Below are positions 63,182-64,000 of a DNA stretch of 64,000 bases, piece after piece. The translations under genes and the position numbers were made by a program. This stretch comes from Pedobacter puniceum. GTDB lineage: Bacteria > Bacteroidota > Bacteroidia > Sphingobacteriales > Sphingobacteriaceae. Under the pieces are notes generated by a model. The model did no database searches and was not told the origin of the DNA. It was given only the letters and a program-made list of their open reading frames with translations. Positions within the stretch are counted from its first letter, which is position 1, and each line of letters begins with the position of its first letter. The stretch is taken from NCBI RefSeq assembly GCF_009674685.1, contig NZ_WKJI01000001.1, positions 248,001 to 312,000 on the forward strand, given 5' to 3'.

Positions 63182-64000
63182 ATGAAAAAACATGTTTCAA
63201 AACCTATAGAAGTAGGTGTTATTAAATCTACTGCAGTATTTATACTCTTTATTTGGATTTCTTTCTTGCATGTTCATGCTCAAACACAAAATTTTAATTA
63301 TGTAAGCTTCAAAACTAGCTTAAGAGATACCGTTATTTTAAGCAAAAAAGATAGTTTGGAGGTAATTAAACATCTTTCAGGAGACTTTGATAAGTACTAT
63401 AATTATAGATTGAAAATAAAAAGAGAAATAATCGAATCTTATTCTTGGGATAGAGCATCTTTTTATCTAAACAAACCTATTAAAGAAGTTAAAGCTTATG
63501 CTAAAGAACTCAAAATTGATAGCCCTTATTATTTGGTAGCTTTTGTTTCGGATACCCAAATTAAACATCCTTTAAAAAAGGAAATCATCAGCGATTTAAA
63601 AAATAGTTTTTATGAAATAAAGAAAGATTCTTCTGTTTATAACTTAGAAGGTGTGGGCTTATTGAATGCTTTTTTTACTATCAGGATGAAACCTAGAAGT
63701 GAGAAACAGCATAAACTCATTTATCAAATAAAAAATAAGCCAGACATTGCTTTAATAGAACAGGTTTTCTTAGTAAAACAAGATGATTTAAAGCCCGAAA
63801 TGCGTCAGGATTCTTTACAATTGAAACAAATAATTGTTAATCCATCTTCATCTAAGAAAAGCTTTGATGATTTAATGGAACTATCTAAAATACGCTATAA
63901 AGCCATGTATCCAGCTAAAAAAGATGTTTCTGATATGAATAGTTACAGGTATTATTTATACAGAATAAATGACTATTCTTTTAATGCAGTTGGTGGGTAT
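63182..64000 (+). CDS. Secreted protein of unknown function, 5' part only
   Basis: The frame is open from ATG 63182 to the window end, 273 codons. The N-terminus has a positively charged start and a hydrophobic core (TAVFILFIWISFLHVHAQ) with a likely signal-peptidase cut near residue 34. The rest is charged and mixed alpha/beta with many K, D and S residues (IEQVFLVKQDDLKPE; SKIRYKAMYPAKKDVS). No family is recognised from the part in view. It is divergent from dnaE. Confidence 0.75.
   Translation, partial: MKKHVSKPIEVGVIKSTAVFILFIWISFLHVHAQTQNFNYVSFKTSLRDTVILSKKDSLEVIKHLSGDFDKYYNYRLKIKREIIESYSWDRASFYLNKPIKEVKAYAKELKIDSPYYLVAFVSDTQIKHPLKKEIISDLKNSFYEIKKDSSVYNLEGVGLLNAFFTIRMKPRSEKQHKLIYQIKNKPDIALIEQVFLVKQDDLKPEMRQDSLQLKQIIVNPSSSKKSFDDLMELSKIRYKAMYPAKKDVSDMNSYRYYLYRINDYSFNAVGGY

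Overview
The window is AT-rich chromosomal DNA of a member of the Bacteroidota, most likely a Sphingobacteriaceae (Pedobacter-like) bacterium. Supporting signs are promoters of the TTTG / TAnnTTTG type, a TonB-dependent receptor paired with a surface lipoprotein, a TamB-TamL pair, OmpH lipoproteins, a fused lipid acyltransferase, and gene orders such as pheT-zapA-6S RNA-rny. The family-level placement is inferred from gene content, not from a tree.

Layout. 1-3400: 3' part of dnaN, a DUF4397 lipoprotein, a DedA protein, an S1/P1-nuclease-like protein and a GC-rich palindromic repeat. 3400-10100: rpsT, radC, pheT, a coiled-coil protein, zapA, a 6S RNA candidate, rny and an Mpo1-like protein. 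10100-14400: a TonB-dependent receptor and a beta-helix lipoprotein behind a promoter with Pho-box-like direct repeats. 14700-20000: a fused O-/N-acyltransferase (ornithine/glycine lipid type), a helix-hairpin-helix protein, apt, two small outer-membrane-type proteins and rpsU. 19800-34400: xerC and hpf, then the conserved block tRNA-Thr, Tyr, Gly, Thr, tuf, tRNA-Trp, secE, nusG, rplK, rplA, rplJ, rplL, rpoB, rpoC. 34400-40560: DUF3467, miaA, a PRiA4-ORF3 protein, cca, a Sua5/YrdC protein, a glycosyltransferase and dapD. 47290-64000: an S4-domain RNA-binding protein, an oxidoreductase, guanine deaminase, OmpH, thioredoxin, tamB-tamL, a small HExxH protein, a DnaQ-DnaE fusion polymerase and the start of a secreted protein.

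The standout is 40579-47393. A 6657-bp insertion sits between dapD and the S4-domain gene and is bounded by 158-bp direct repeats that differ at one base. The repeat is the target itself: the dapD/S4-gene intergenic region plus the first 34 codons of the S4 gene. The left copy is a truncated gene that hits a stop at the junction; the right copy restores the full gene and its upstream region. The insert carries no integrase or transposase. It encodes an eight-gene operon: a Cas4-like nuclease fused to a DEDD exonuclease-like DUF2779 domain, five small unknown proteins (two of them paralogs around a cysteine-containing protein), a 214-aa unknown protein and a PDDEXK_4-type nuclease. A convergent WYL-domain regulator follows. 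A perfect inverted repeat lies in the operon promoter. This resembles the long-target-duplication insertions described for restriction-modification systems, and the cargo is a good candidate for an undescribed defence system.

A second theme is a family of 7-bp-periodic intergenic repeats (AAGTWNA-like heptads, usually with an inverted second arm). It occurs at four places, including inside the nusG-rplK and rpoB-rpoC gaps of the transcription/translation operon.
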